DNA of 64,000 nt from Sutcliffiella horikoshii. GTDB taxonomy: Bacteria; Bacillota; Bacilli; Bacillales; Bacillaceae_I. The position numbers were made by a program, and so were the translations under genes. Below the pieces are notes generated by a model. It did no database searches, had not been told where the DNA came from, and saw only the letters and a list, made by a program, of their open reading frames with translations. Within the stretch, counting starts at the first letter, position 1; each line of letters opens with the position of its first letter. Location of the stretch: assembly GCF_019931755.1 (NCBI RefSeq), contig NZ_CP082918.1, positions 4,010,001 through 4,074,000 of the forward strand, in the 5' to 3' direction. Below, one piece after another: positions 14,379 through 24,500 of the stretch.

Positions 14379-16985
14379 ATGGATAAATTTTATAAGTTGC
14401 CCTTTGAAGAAGTGATGAAGACTATTGAGGTTACAAAGGATGGTCTTACTGATTCGGAAGTAAAAAAAAGACAGGAGCAGTATGGCTTTAATGAACTTGG
14501 AGAAGAACAGCGAAAAAGCACTTTTCAGGTCTTTTTGGAACAGTTCAAGGATTTTCTTGTCATTATTCTTATCGTAGCAGCTTTACTATCTGCCTTTTTA
14601 GGAAAATTTGAAAGCACCATTGTAATCGTGGTCGTTGTTATCATCAATGCCATTCTTGGAACCGTTCAGCATGTAAAGGCGGAGCAATCGCTAAAGAGCC
14701 TAAAAAGCCTGTCCTCGCCCACTGCCAAAGTTTTAAGAAATGGAGATAAAATCGAAATACCATCCAAGGAAGTCGTGGTTGGAGATATACTCTACCTGGA
14801 TGCAGGGGATTACATAAGTGCGGATGGCAGAATTATCGAAGCCCACAGTCTTCAGGTAAATGAAAGCTCCTTGACCGGAGAATCCATCAGTGTTCTTAAA
14901 ACCCTTGATCCGATTAATGAGGACGATGTTTCCATTGGCGATAAGACGAATATGGTATTCTCCGGGAGCTTTGTTACATATGGAAGAGCTGTCATTGTGG
15001 TTACAGAAATCGGACAGAAAACGGAAATCGGTAAAATCGCCAATTTGATGGAAAGTGCGAAAGAGAAGAAAACACCGCTTCAGATGAATCTTGATAATTT
15101 TGGGAAAAAGCTTGCCATTGCTATTATCATCATTGCTGTTCTTATTTTTGCGATCGACATCATTCGGGGACGGACATTGATTGACTCATTCATGTTTGCC
15201 GTTGCCTTGGCAGTCGCGGCCATACCGGAAGCATTAAGCTCCATCGTGACAATCGTGCTTGCATTTGGCACACAAAAGATGGCAAAGGAAAATGCCATTA
15301 TCCGAAAGCTTCATGCAGTAGAGAGCCTCGGAAGTATCTCTGTCATTTGTTCAGATAAGACCGGCACCCTGACACAAAATAAAATGACCGTGCAGAAAGT
15401 GTTTCTAGATTCAGAAATCCATGAGCATGACAAATTGAGGCTGGGTCAGGCGCTGCATGAAAAATTCCTTCTTATGCAGCTTTTGTGTAACGATGCAGAG
15501 ACCACCAAGGATAAGGAGATTGGAGATCCAACCGAGATTGCCTTGGTGGATTTTGGGGAAGAAATCTATGAATTGGACGAAATGGAAACAAGAAAATCCT
15601 ACCCTAGACTGAAGGAAGTCCCATTTGATTCTGACAGAAAACTTATGAGTACTGTCCATACCCTAGATTCCAAACAGGTACTGATCACTAAGGGTGCTGT
15701 TGATGTTTTAATGGATAGAGTGGTAAAAATAGAAACTTCAGATGGCATATCCAATTTTTCAGAAGAGGACAGGAAGAAAATCGAGGAAGTAAATCATTCC
15801 TTTTCGGAAAGCGGACTGCGAGTGCTAGCCTTTGCTTATAAAGAGGTGGAGAATTATGAGAATATCTCGACAAAGGATGAACATGACTTAATATTTGTCG
15901 GATTGACTGCCATGATGGATCCTCCCCGTGCGGAGTCTAAGGAAGCGGTCGAACAATGCATTTCAGCAGGCATCAAACCGGTGATGATCACAGGAGACCA
16001 TAAAATAACCGCCTCTGCGATAGCAAAGGAGATCGGGATTTTCAGAGATGGCGATAAAGCGGTTGAAGGATTTGAGCTCGAAAAGATAAATGACGAGGAC
16101 TTAAAAAGCATGGTGGAGGACATTTCCGTCTATGCACGAGTATCTCCAGAGCATAAAATACGAATTGTGCGAGCATGGCAGGAAAAAGGGAATATCGTTG
16201 CCATGACCGGCGACGGAGTCAACGATGGTCCTGCATTGAAACAGGCGAACATTGGAATCGCCATGGGAATCACAGGAACGGAAGTGGCCAAGGATGCCTC
16301 GTCCATGGTCTTGACAGATGATAACTTTTCCACCATCGTTAAGGCGATTGCCAATGGAAGAAGCATCTATGCCAACATCAAAAATTCCATCAGGTTCCTA
16401 CTTGCTGGTAACACCGCTGGAATTCTATCTGTTCTATATGCTGCTATAGGCGGATTACCTGTTCCGTTTGCGCCAGTGCATCTGCTGTTCATCAATTTGC
16501 TGACAGATAGCCTGCCAGCGATTGCCATTGGACTTGAACCTCATAATAAAAAAGTGATGGATGAAAAACCGAGGGATGTGGAAACCCCGCTTCTCAATAA
16601 AGTGTTTGCAGCCCGGCTCCTTAGTGAAGGTTTCCTGATTGCCGTCGCTACCCTGATTGCTTTTCATATCGGACTAACCATGGATGATCCTTTGACAGCC
16701 AGTACCATGGCTTTTTCCACACTGTGTCTTGCCCGGTTGTTTCATGGCTTCAACGCACGTTCCAGACAGTCGATATTCAAAGTCGGATTGTTTTCAAACC
16801 TCTACTTGATAGGGGCAGTCGTCATAGGCATCGCGCTCTTGCAGCTTGTTCTGCTGGTTGATCCTTTAAAGGGGATTTTTGAAGTTGCCACACTAACTTC
16901 TGCCCAGTTCGGCTATGTCTATGCTCTGGCACTTATGCCGCTTGTGCTGATTCAACTGTATAAGTTGATTTTTGTGAAAGATTGA
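14379..16985 (+). CDS. P-type cation (probably Ca2+) ATPase
   Basis: An 868-residue type-II P-type ATPase that exports cations at the cost of ATP. Order of parts: cation-ATPase N-domain (1-70), helices M1-M2, actuator domain with SLTGES near 170, M3-M4 with AVAAIPEALSSIVTIVLA, phosphorylation site ICSDKTGTLT with Asp326, nucleotide domain with the KGA motif, hinge MTGDGVNDGPALKQANIGIAMG near 610, then six C-terminal helices. M4 has PEAL where SERCA-type pumps have PEGL, as in several Firmicute Ca-ATPases. Monocistronic, with its own terminator. Confidence 0.9.
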   Translation: MDKFYKLPFEEVMKTIEVTKDGLTDSEVKKRQEQYGFNELGEEQRKSTFQVFLEQFKDFLVIILIVAALLSAFLGKFESTIVIVVVVIINAILGTVQHVKAEQSLKSLKSLSSPTAKVLRNGDKIEIPSKEVVVGDILYLDAGDYISADGRIIEAHSLQVNESSLTGESISVLKTLDPINEDDVSIGDKTNMVFSGSFVTYGRAVIVVTEIGQKTEIGKIANLMESAKEKKTPLQMNLDNFGKKLAIAIIIIAVLIFAIDIIRGRTLIDSFMFAVALAVAAIPEALSSIVTIVLAFGTQKMAKENAIIRKLHAVESLGSISVICSDKTGTLTQNKMTVQKVFLDSEIHEHDKLRLGQALHEKFLLMQLLCNDAETTKDKEIGDPTEIALVDFGEEIYELDEMETRKSYPRLKEVPFDSDRKLMSTVHTLDSKQVLITKGAVDVLMDRVVKIETSDGISNFSEEDRKKIEEVNHSFSESGLRVLAFAYKEVENYENISTKDEHDLIFVGLTAMMDPPRAESKEAVEQCISAGIKPVMITGDHKITASAIAKEIGIFRDGDKAVEGFELEKINDEDLKSMVEDISVYARVSPEHKIRIVRAWQEKGNIVAMTGDGVNDGPALKQANIGIAMGITGTEVAKDASSMVLTDDNFSTIVKAIANGRSIYANIKNSIRFLLAGNTAGILSVLYAAIGGLPVPFAPVHLLFINLLTDSLPAIAIGLEPHNKKVMDEKPRDVETPLLNKVFAARLLSEGFLIAVATLIAFHIGLTMDDPLTASTMAFSTLCLARLFHGFNARSRQSIFKVGLFSNLYLIGAVVIGIALLQLVLLVDPLKGIFEVATLTSAQFGYVYALALMPLVLIQLYKLIFVKD

Positions 16986-17002
16986 AAGAGGAATGTGCCA
17001 TG

Positions 17003-17034
17003 ACCTGTATTCCATATGGAGTACAGGTTTTTTT
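17003..17034 (+). terminator. terminator of the P-type ATPase gene
   Basis: Arms ACCTGTA (17003-17009) and TACAGGT (17022-17028), nearly continuous through a TCCATATGGA centre, then seven T residues. Confidence 0.85.
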
Positions 17035-17054
17035 GCGTTGATTGTTCCCTTCAC

Positions 17055-17708
17055 TCACATCGCTTCAATTGTCAGTTTGATCGCTGCAGTCAGGTCTGCC
17101 TGGGACCAGCTTGGTGTGTTGTTGAGCTGGGTCGCGAGCTGGTGTGAGGCTGGAATGTGGATGAATCCTGCCGGGATTTGGGCTATGTTCGGTTCATTTG
17201 TATCAGTAGGGTTAGCCGCTCCACCTGCTCCCTTTTGCGCCAGCTTGTGCAGGGCCGCGTACATGACGTTATTGCATAGGTAGGTCCCTGCTGTATTAGA
17301 TATTTTTGCAGGAAAGTTATTTTCATTTAAATGGTTTACCATCGCGCGGATCGGCAAGGTGGAAAAGTAGCCGTCGGGGCCATCTGGGTTGATTGGTGCA
17401 TCCTGAAGCACAACTCCATTATTATCAGGCGCACCACCAGCATCCTTACAATTGATTGCAATTCGCTCCGGTGTAATGTGCGCCCGACCCGCAGCAAGCC
17501 CAAGGGAAACCACGGCATCTGGTTGTAGCTCCTCCATATACTCCAATAACAACTTTTCCGATTCGGTGAAATCAACAGGCAGCACTCGGCTCACGACTTG
17601 GTATTGACCAATTATCTGTTGGTCCAATTCCCTGACAATCTCCTCTGTTGGATTGATCTTAAAATTCAAAAACGGTTCGAAACCTGTTAGAAGTAGGGTT
17701 TTGGTCAT
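17055..17708 (-). CDS. pcp: pyrrolidone-carboxylate peptidase
   Basis: A 217-residue cytoplasmic cysteine peptidase (family C15) that removes N-terminal pyroglutamate from peptides. The family opening LLTGFEPF is present, and the catalytic triad is visible: Glu81 in PERIAIN, Cys145 in GTYLCNN and His184 in GFIHIPA. AAGGAGG precedes the ATG. The length is normal. It stands alone between the P-type ATPase terminator and the chromate-transport genes. Confidence 0.95.
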   Translation of the reverse strand: MTKTLLLTGFEPFLNFKINPTEEIVRELDQQIIGQYQVVSRVLPVDFTESEKLLLEYMEELQPDAVVSLGLAAGRAHITPERIAINCKDAGGAPDNNGVVLQDAPINPDGPDGYFSTLPIRAMVNHLNENNFPAKISNTAGTYLCNNVMYAALHKLAQKGAGGAANPTDTNEPNIAQIPAGFIHIPASHQLATQLNNTPSWSQADLTAAIKLTIEAM

Positions 17709-17741
17709 GATGGAAGACCTCCTTATATTTGGGAAGCGGAA

Positions 17742-17791
17742 GGACGGTTTTGGCGCCTAGATCGATGTTCGAAGGAACTAGTGAACCGTCC
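17742..17791. repeat. inverted repeat with GGACGGTT / AACCGTCC arms
   Basis: Eight-bp arms GGACGGTT (17742-17749) and AACCGTCC (17784-17791) around a 34-base loop, between the downstream chromate gene and pcp. It may be a terminator-like or REP-like element of a second type. On the minus strand it follows the second chromate gene's stop by only about 10 bases... read in that direction it lies before pcp's neighbour pair only, so its role is unclear. Confidence 0.35.
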
Positions 17792-17802
17792 CACCTGCTT
17801 AT

Positions 17803-18333
17803 TCAAAGTAATATTGCTCCGTAAGTTAATGCTCCCACAATGACGTAGGCGGGGTGCACTTTCCATTTTTCAAGAAGTAGGTAGCTTGCGATAATTAGAA
17901 ACACTGTTTGGATGGTGCCGCTTGCTTCGTAGGATTCAGCGAAGAATCGAAAGGCCATGACACCTAGCAGGAGTGCGATGGTTGGTCGCACGTAGTTGGA
18001 CATTCGTTTTACTTTTGGTGAGTCTCGGAATTTATATAGGAGGCTCATGAGTGCAATCATCAGGATGAGTGATGGTGCGACAGTGGCGAATACGCCGACT
18101 GCTGCGCCTAGGATACCAGCTTGTTCGTAGCCGATATAACCGGCCATTTTGGTTGCAATCGGACCGGGTAAGGCATTTCCGAGTGCGAGTACTTCACTGA
18201 ATTCGGAGACCGACAGCCAGCCGTAGCGGTGGACGACTTCGTTTTCCACTAATGGAATGGATGCGGGGCCTCCGCCGTACCCCAGGATGCCCGGTATGAA
18301 AAAGGCGAGGAAAATCTCCCAATAGATCATCAT
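17803..18333 (-). CDS. ywrA: chromate transporter, second half-protein
   Basis: A 176-residue CHR-family half-transporter with about six helices. The family signature GYGGGPASIPLVENEVV near the N-terminus and LALGNALPGPIATKMAGYIGY are visible. It starts inside the stop of the preceding half-gene, with AAAAGGAGG upstream, so the two are translationally coupled and probably form a heterodimer equivalent to a long ChrA. In B. subtilis the paralogous pair ywrA/ywrB lies next to ywrD, as here; which half corresponds to which symbol is uncertain. Confidence 0.85.
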   Translation of the reverse strand: MMIYWEIFLAFFIPGILGYGGGPASIPLVENEVVHRYGWLSVSEFSEVLALGNALPGPIATKMAGYIGYEQAGILGAAVGVFATVAPSLILMIALMSLLYKFRDSPKVKRMSNYVRPTIALLLGVMAFRFFAESYEASGTIQTVFLIIASYLLLEKWKVHPAYVIVGALTYGAILL

Positions 18334-18893
18334 GACTGGGTTCCTCCTTTTTCAGGTTTTGGTTTGTCTTTTTTCAGAACTGCTGCTGCAAGTAATAGTG
18401 CAATGACGATTCCTGGATGGATGCCGAGAATCTCGATGAATAGGAAACTAGCTAGGATTAGGAAGATGGCGATGGGCCAACCTAGTCCTTTTTGTGATTT
18501 TGATAGAAAGTCCCATGTCAGGACGGCAAGTAAGACGCCGACAACAGGCAGAACTGCTTTGGTCATACCTTGTACCCACGCTTGGTCTTTGAAGCTTGTA
18601 AGCGTGGTGAGCAGGACGATCATCAGTATGATGGTCGGGATGGTGGAGGCTAGGATGGCGTTCATCATGCCTGTATAGCCTCCGACGCGGTAACCGATGT
18701 AGCCGGCCATCTTGGTGTTGATGGGTCCGGGTAGCGTGTTGGCGAGCGCGAGGATGTCAGAGAAATCATCATCTGAGAGCCATCTGTACTTGCCTACTAC
18801 TTCTTTATGTACAAGCGGGATGCTGGACGGACCTCCGCCGTAACCGAGCATCCCAACACGGAAGAATGCGATAAATAAGTCCCATTGCTTCAT
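18330..18893 (-). CDS. ywrB: chromate transporter, first half-protein
   Basis: A 187-residue CHR-family half-transporter and partner of the following gene. Signature GYGGGPSSIPLVHKEVV and LALANTLPGPINTKMAGYIGY match its partner closely, showing an ancestral duplication. Five to six membrane helices and a short basic C-terminal tail (KKDKPKPEKGG). AAGGAGG lies before the ATG. CHR pairs export chromate in some bacteria, but in many Bacillus their physiological substrate is not shown. Confidence 0.85.
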   Translation of the reverse strand: MKQWDLFIAFFRVGMLGYGGGPSSIPLVHKEVVGKYRWLSDDDFSDILALANTLPGPINTKMAGYIGYRVGGYTGMMNAILASTIPTIILMIVLLTTLTSFKDQAWVQGMTKAVLPVVGVLLAVLTWDFLSKSQKGLGWPIAIFLILASFLFIEILGIHPGIVIALLLAAAVLKKDKPKPEKGGTQS

Positions 18894-18964
18894 GGTGTGG
18901 TGGTTCCCTCCTTTTTGAGGAGGGGCTGACTGGCTCTACGTTGCTTTGGTGCTTTAGTGGAGTG

Positions 18965-19025
18965 AGGGTCAGACCCCTCTTTAGTTCTTTAGTGCTTTAA
19001 CGGAGAGCGGGTCAGACCCCTCTTT
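18965..19025. repeat. GGGGTCTGACCCC-family repeat, subfamily 2, two tandem copies
   Basis: Two direct copies about 43 bp apart: AGGGTCAGACCCCTCTTTAG (from 18965) and GCGGGTCAGACCCCTCTTTA (from 19008), each preceded by GCTTTA-containing sequence. They lie between the gamma-glutamyltransferase stop and the chromate genes. Confidence 0.8.
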
Positions 19026-19055
19026 AATTGTTTATCAATTTACCTCTTTATCCCT

Positions 19056-20672
19056 CTACCACGCTGCGATGCAGCCGTCGGTTCTTGGTTCGGTTCCTCC
19101 GGTGAGGGTGCCGGTTTGTGGGTCGCGCCAGATGATTTGGCCACGGCCGAAGCTGCCTCCGTCGAGTGTGATTTGAATGTTGTGGCCTTTGCGTTGGAGT
19201 GCTTGGGCCAGGTGTTGCGGGAAGTGGTGCTCGACGTGTACGGTTTTGCCTTCCATCCACTGCCATCTTGGTGCGTCCAGGGCAGCCTGCGGGTTGAGGT
19301 GGAAGTCGACGGTGTTCATAACGACTTGCATGTGACCCTGCGGCTGCATGTAGCCTCCCATGACGCCGAACGGTCCGACTGCTTCATTGTCTTTTGTCAG
19401 GAAGCCAGGAATGATGGTGTGGTATGTCTTCTTCCCTGGTGCCAGCGCGTTTTCGTGTTCTGGGTCAAGAGAGAAATCATGTCCCCTGTTTTGCAGGCCG
19501 ATGCCTGTTCCTGGTACAACGACTCCTGATCCGAAGCCCATGTAGTTGCTTTGGATAAAGGATACCATATTCCCTTCCCCATCGGCAGTAGCCAAATAGA
19601 CGGTTCCTCCTTTTGGCGGGGTTCCAGGTTCTGGCGTAAGAGCTGTGTCGGTGATGAGGCCCCTTCTTTCTTTTGCAAAGGAATCTGACAGCAATTCTTC
19701 TGCGGTGTGGGTCATGGTCGTTGTATCTGAAACGTATTTCTTGGCGTCAGCGAATGCGAGTTTCATTGCTTCGATTTGTTTATGATAGGTTTCAAAACTG
19801 TCGCGTTCAGTGAAGGTGTCCTCTTTTAGCATATTGAGTGCCATAAGGGCAACGATCCCCTGACCGTTCGGCGGGATTTCCCAGACGTCGTAGCCTCTAT
19901 AGTTAACCTTTATTGGCTGCACCCATTCCGGTTGGTAGGCTGCCAGATCGTCGTATGTAAGGAAACCGTTGTGCTGCTTGGAGAAGTCTGCAATCTTATG
20001 GGCTAGTTCGCCGCGGTAGAAAGCTTCTCCGTTTGTTTCGCCGATTTGTCTTAGGGTGTCAGCGTGGCCTTGTGAGGACCAAATTTCACCGATTTCAGGT
20101 GCACGGCCGTCTGGTGCGAAGGTTTCGAACCAGTGCGTGAATTCTTCGGTTGTGCAGAATTTTTTATAGGCATTGTAGGCGCCCTTCCAGTACTTGCCGA
20201 GTGTTGGCGAGATTGGGTAGCCTTTTTCTGCGTAGTCGATGGCAGGTTGCAGCACTTCTGAGAGTGATAGTTTGCCAAATTTCTTGGATAGCTCTGCCCA
20301 GGCGGATGGTGCGCCAGGAACGGTGACTGGGATGAGGCCCATTTTTGGCATGGTGTCGTGGCCTCTTTCTTTTACCGCTTCAATTGAGATGGATTGTGGT
20401 GCTGGGCCGCTTGCATTGAGGCCGTGGAGCTCCCCTTTAGTCCAAACGAGGGCAAATGCATCGCCGCCGATTCCGTTGGAGGTTGGTTCCACGACGGTCA
20501 GGCAGGCTGCGGTGGCAATGGCTGCGTCAATGGCGTTTCCTCCTTTTTTCAGGATGTCGAGGCCGGCTTGTGCGGCTAGCGGCTGAGATGTGGCAACCAT
20601 GCCGTTTTGCGCGAATACGGTGTTGCGCTGGGATGGATATGGGTTGTTGAGATAGTCGATTTTGAGTGTCAT
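19056..20672 (-). CDS. ywrD: gamma-glutamyltransferase-like protein, YwrD type
   Basis: A 538-residue Ntn-hydrolase proenzyme of the gamma-glutamyltranspeptidase family. GGNAIDAAIATAACLTVVEP and NGIGGDAFALVW mark the large subunit. The nucleophile is the Thr in PPKGGTVYLATADGEGN, which becomes the N-terminus of the small subunit after self-cleavage near residue 355. The C-terminal GGSFGRGQIIWR is conserved. No signal peptide is seen, as in YwrD and unlike secreted Ggt. It lies beside the split chromate transporter as in B. subtilis. The promoter -35 falls inside the end of the transposase gene. It may act on glutathione-like or gamma-glutamyl peptides in the cytoplasm. Confidence 0.88.
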   Translation of the reverse strand: MTLKIDYLNNPYPSQRNTVFAQNGMVATSQPLAAQAGLDILKKGGNAIDAAIATAACLTVVEPTSNGIGGDAFALVWTKGELHGLNASGPAPQSISIEAVKERGHDTMPKMGLIPVTVPGAPSAWAELSKKFGKLSLSEVLQPAIDYAEKGYPISPTLGKYWKGAYNAYKKFCTTEEFTHWFETFAPDGRAPEIGEIWSSQGHADTLRQIGETNGEAFYRGELAHKIADFSKQHNGFLTYDDLAAYQPEWVQPIKVNYRGYDVWEIPPNGQGIVALMALNMLKEDTFTERDSFETYHKQIEAMKLAFADAKKYVSDTTTMTHTAEELLSDSFAKERRGLITDTALTPEPGTPPKGGTVYLATADGEGNMVSFIQSNYMGFGSGVVVPGTGIGLQNRGHDFSLDPEHENALAPGKKTYHTIIPGFLTKDNEAVGPFGVMGGYMQPQGHMQVVMNTVDFHLNPQAALDAPRWQWMEGKTVHVEHHFPQHLAQALQRKGHNIQITLDGGSFGRGQIIWRDPQTGTLTGGTEPRTDGCIAAW

Positions 20673-20713
20673 TTGTTGATCCCCCTATTATTTCGTTATG
20701 CGAATTATTTTCT

Positions 20714-20742
20714 ATTATACGTAATATTCTTTATTTTTTCAA
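20714..20742 (-). promoter_or_regulatory. sigma-A promoter of the ywrD-like gene
   Basis: On the minus strand TTGAAA (20737-20742), 17-bp spacer, TATAAT (20714-20719). The -35 lies within the last codons of the transposase gene. Confidence 0.65.
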
Positions 20743-21327
20743 AATAAGAAATTTGGCTTTGTTGTTGGGGGTGAAATGGATTCGGGTGTTTGGGGTGTTG
20801 ACGTATTGTGGGTAGGAGCCTTCGTGGTGGGTGGTGGAAAAGTATTTCAGGATGTCTTTGGTGCTGACGAGTGGGTCGTGTTGGTTGTTGTAGAGGTATT
20901 GCTTGTAGCTGCTGAATGGGTAGTCTTCGGGGTTGTGGACCATTTGGGCGGCCACTGGGTTCAGGTGGATGTATTTGCTGACGTCGATTTGGTAGTCGAT
21001 GTCGTGGATGATGCTGGATTTGAATCTGCCTTCTAGGAGGTGGCCGGTGAGTTTGTATTTGCGGTTGATGTATTGGGCGTATTTGGTGTTGATTTTTTGC
21101 ATGATGAGACTGATGTTGGTCGTTTCGGTTTCGATGAGCAGGTGCGTGTGGTTGGTCATAAGGCAGTAGGCATGCAGTTTGAACGGGTATTTGTGTTTGA
21201 TTTCGAGGAGGATGCGCTTATAGGTGTGGTAGTCTTTCGGTTCAAAGAAGATAATGCTGCGGCGGTTTCCTCGTGTGGTGACGTGGTACATGGCTCCGGG
21301 GAACCACATTCTTGGGTTTCTGGGCAT
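20731..21327 (-). CDS. RAYT-type Y1 transposase (REP-associated)
   Basis: A 198-residue single-strand transposase of the IS200/REP-associated tyrosine transposase group. It opens with MPRNPRMWFPGAMYHVTTRGN, typical of Bacillaceae RAYTs. The HUH motif is in YCLMTNHTHLLIETE at about residues 56-70, the nucleophilic Tyr candidates are in INTKYAQYINRKY near 85-97, and GRFKS and HLNPVAA follow. It is complete, with AAAGGAG upstream. No IS200-style ends are evident. Instead a long palindrome of the window's repeat family begins 117 bp upstream and two more copies lie beyond ywrD. Such proteins are domesticated and thought to mobilise REP elements. Confidence 0.9.
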   Translation of the reverse strand: MPRNPRMWFPGAMYHVTTRGNRRSIIFFEPKDYHTYKRILLEIKHKYPFKLHAYCLMTNHTHLLIETETTNISLIMQKINTKYAQYINRKYKLTGHLLEGRFKSSIIHDIDYQIDVSKYIHLNPVAAQMVHNPEDYPFSSYKQYLYNNQHDPLVSTKDILKYFSTTHHEGSYPQYVNTPNTRIHFTPNNKAKFLILKK

Positions 21328-21443
21328 GGCGGATGGTGCTCCTTTCGAGGGTGGGATTTGGGTTTGTTGTTGGCGTGCTTAGCGGAAAGTGCGGAGGTCA
21401 TGTTGTCGGGGAATTGGCATGCAGTGGGCCAACTTATATATTA

Positions 21444-21499
21444 TTCGACATGAAGTGCAAAACACCTTTAGGGGTCTGACCCCTAAAGGTGTTTTTTTT
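21444..21499. repeat. GGGGTCTGACCCC-family repeat, 33-bp perfect palindrome
   Basis: TTCGACATGAAGTGC at 21444-21458 followed by a perfect inverted repeat from 21461 to 21493 (arms AACACCTTTAGGGGTC and its complement around one T). A T-run continues to 21499, and AAAA on the left gives TTTT in the minus direction. It therefore also serves as a two-way terminator after the phosphoesterase gene. Nearest copy to the transposase gene. Confidence 0.9.
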
Positions 21500-21520
21500 C
21501 ACTTTTTCACTTTTTCATTA

Positions 21521-24500
21521 TTATTTCTTTTCTATCGTGTGCTGGTCAATGGTGCGTCCGTCTCTGGTTTTGGCTGTGATGGTGATGCCGTTTTGGGTGA
21601 CGGAGATGTTGGAGTAGATTTGGGTTTTTTCTTCGAATATGACGTCCATGTATGGTTGCGGGACAGCTGCGTAGAATTTGCCGCCTGCAGATCCTGCGAT
21701 GACGTAGGTGGTGCCGTCGTCATTCGCTTCTCCATTTTTCATCGGTTGAGTTCTTACGTATGCATGGTCATGTCCAGATATTGCAAGGTCTACGCCGATT
21801 TCATCGAATGCTTTCGGGAAGACTTCCTGCACATTGCCGCTTCCACCTTGTGGATTGGAGAAGTATGGAGAGCGGTGGTACATGACGATTTTCCATTTTT
21901 TTTCGGTGTCGGCCATGTCTTCTTTCAGCCATTCTGTTTGTTTGATTAATCCATCTTTATCCGTTTCTGTATTCAGGACGGCGATGTGTGCATCACCGTA
22001 ATCGAAGGAGTAGACGGTTCCTTTAAATTCTTCTGGGCCGTTTTGCGGCATGCGGAAGAATTGTTTGAATGTATCTACTCCGTTTCCGATATTTTCATGA
22101 TTCCCCACCGCTGTTACAATTGGCGTGGACGCGGATAGGGACGGATCTTCGATTGATTTGAAGAATTCGGACCAATGGTTGTAAAGGTTTCCGTCATCTA
22201 TTAAGTCCCCAACCTGCATCATGAAGCTTGCGTCTGGGAAGTCGAATTTTGCTTTTTTATAAACGTCGGTGAAGGGGCCGAACCCTGTTTCCGATTGGTT
22301 TGGTGCTGCCTGGATGTCCCCCATAAGGATGAAATTGAAATCGTCAGAACCTTTTCCTGGTGCAGGTAAGGAGATGGTGGCCGTTTCACTCCAACCTTCT
22401 TCCGTTCCGTCACCGACTCTGTACGCATATAAGGTGCCTGGCTTTAGACCTTTCTCGGTGACCGAATGGACTTGCAGCTCGCCTTCGTTCATTGGATGTG
22501 GATTGCTTTCACCATTAATTGTCCTAGGCTTGCTTCCTTCCCATCCATTCTTTTCAAACTTAGAGTATTCCACCATTTCCAGAACGGAGTCTGTTACAAG
22601 TGGTGATGTAGTCCAGTTCACGTTACGTTGATTTTTGTTGCCGTTGAACGTGACGTTTACTTTTTTAGGGGACATGCCACCTAAATGTTTTAAGACATTC
22701 ACTTCTTTTACAAAGCTGTATTGGGTCTCTTTTTCAGCTTGGATGTGACGGATGCCTGCTTCTGTTGTAAGTTCCTTTGTTTGCAACTTACCATCGTTGT
22801 TTGTTTTTCCAAGCAATACTTCTCCGTTCATTTCGGAGTCCCATGCTTTTACATCTGCACCTCCGACTGGTTGGCCATCTTGATCTTTGACTTGAATGAC
22901 AGCCGGGAAGCCTACAGAAGCGCGGTCTACAGAAATTGTAAGAGCTGCTTTAAGAGTTTGCTGTACATTAGGGAGAAACAGCGGCGTTGCAACCTCTTCG
23001 TCTTTCAATGTCACTGCACCTTCGTGATAGCTCAACTCTAAGTTACCATTTGCATCTTTCGGGATGGAGAACATTATTTTTCCGATTTCCGTGACGGAAG
23101 TTGTTAGATCCTTTAATTCTATTAAAATTTCTCCGTTTTTATTTGTTTCTTTTTTTACAATCTGCTCCTCTGTGATGGATGGGTCTAGGACGATTTCTTT
23201 TACACGAATATTTGCAGATAACTTAAGGCTGATGCCGCTAATTTCTTCTGTTTGTGTTGCCTGAATGGTGATTGGGTGATCTTTTCCGATGAACGCATTA
23301 TTTTCATAGTCAAGGGTAACGCCCGGCTGTCCTGCATGTTGCTCGTATTGCCAAATTTCCGTCGTTTCATTGCCAAAATTGTCTTGTGCCGTGATTTTTA
23401 CTTGATGTGTTCCATCTAATAATGGCTTGTCCGGTGAAAATAGTAGTTCCCCGGCTTCTTCCTGGTAACTTGCGTCCACTTCTACTCCGTCAACGTGCAT
23501 CCATACGCGCTCGGGATTGATGCCTGTTTGCTCATCGGCAAGGATTGCGCTGATGGAGTAATCGGTAGAATCTATCATACTGTCAGCTGCAGGATTGAAT
23601 TCTGAGATGATTGGATTCTCTAAATCATCATTCGTTTCCCCATAGACCGCTCTGATATTGTCCACATAGATGGTACCAGCGTTTTTATTATTATTGTCTG
23701 TTTCCATGAGGCGAACTGGCAGGTCCATTTTCAAAGGAAGGGCTCTGCCTGGAGGAACTGCCGCTTCAACGTATTTCCAGCCTGTCCAGTCCATATTTCT
23801 GGCAAAGTCGAGTGCGATGGGGCTGTTGTTGCCGTCCCTCAGTTGTGCTCTCAACCAATGTCCTTTTCCATCGCCATACACCCACATTCCGATCGCTTCC
23901 GGATAGTCTTCCAGCTCGATTGGCGTTCTTGGGTGCGCATAGGCTCCGGATGTTCCGATGGTACCTGTAAAATCGTAATTCAGCTGTAGAGCATGATCGC
24001 CGAAACGAGCTGGTTCTGGATAGGTTGTCTGATTAATAGAGATAGAGTTATAGCGCGCTCCACTGAATGTCCAATGGTCGATACCGTCCTCGAAGGTTTC
24101 CAGGATGGTTGGCAGTTTGCCTACTTGAACGTCCATCGTGTCTGATACATTTTTATAGCTTACCGTGATTTTCCCCTGAGCAGATTCCTCCGTTGCATGG
24201 AATATGCCCTGCTCGTCCACATGTCCGATGTTTCCTTCCACTTCCCATGATAGATTGGCAGGATCATGATGAACATGACGGCCGCCAGATAGTGCAGTCA
24301 CTTTTAGCTCAGCCGTTTCCCCTCTTTTTACAGTCAAGGCCTGCTGGTTAAAAGTAAGGCTTGAAAGCTCGTCGACAATGGTTACATTTGCTTCGCCCAG
24401 AGCACCGCCTGCCGAAGTTGAGATAATTTTACCGCTTGCTGCGGCTGGACCTGCTGTCAGGGTGCCATCTTCGTTAACCGCTCCTAAAGAAGAGTCAGAA

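Noticed and set aside
20731..21327. Ordinary IS200/IS605 insertion sequence
   Set aside because: The protein resembles RAYTs rather than IS200 TnpA, there is no TnpB, and no paired IS ends; the palindromes are dispersed instead.
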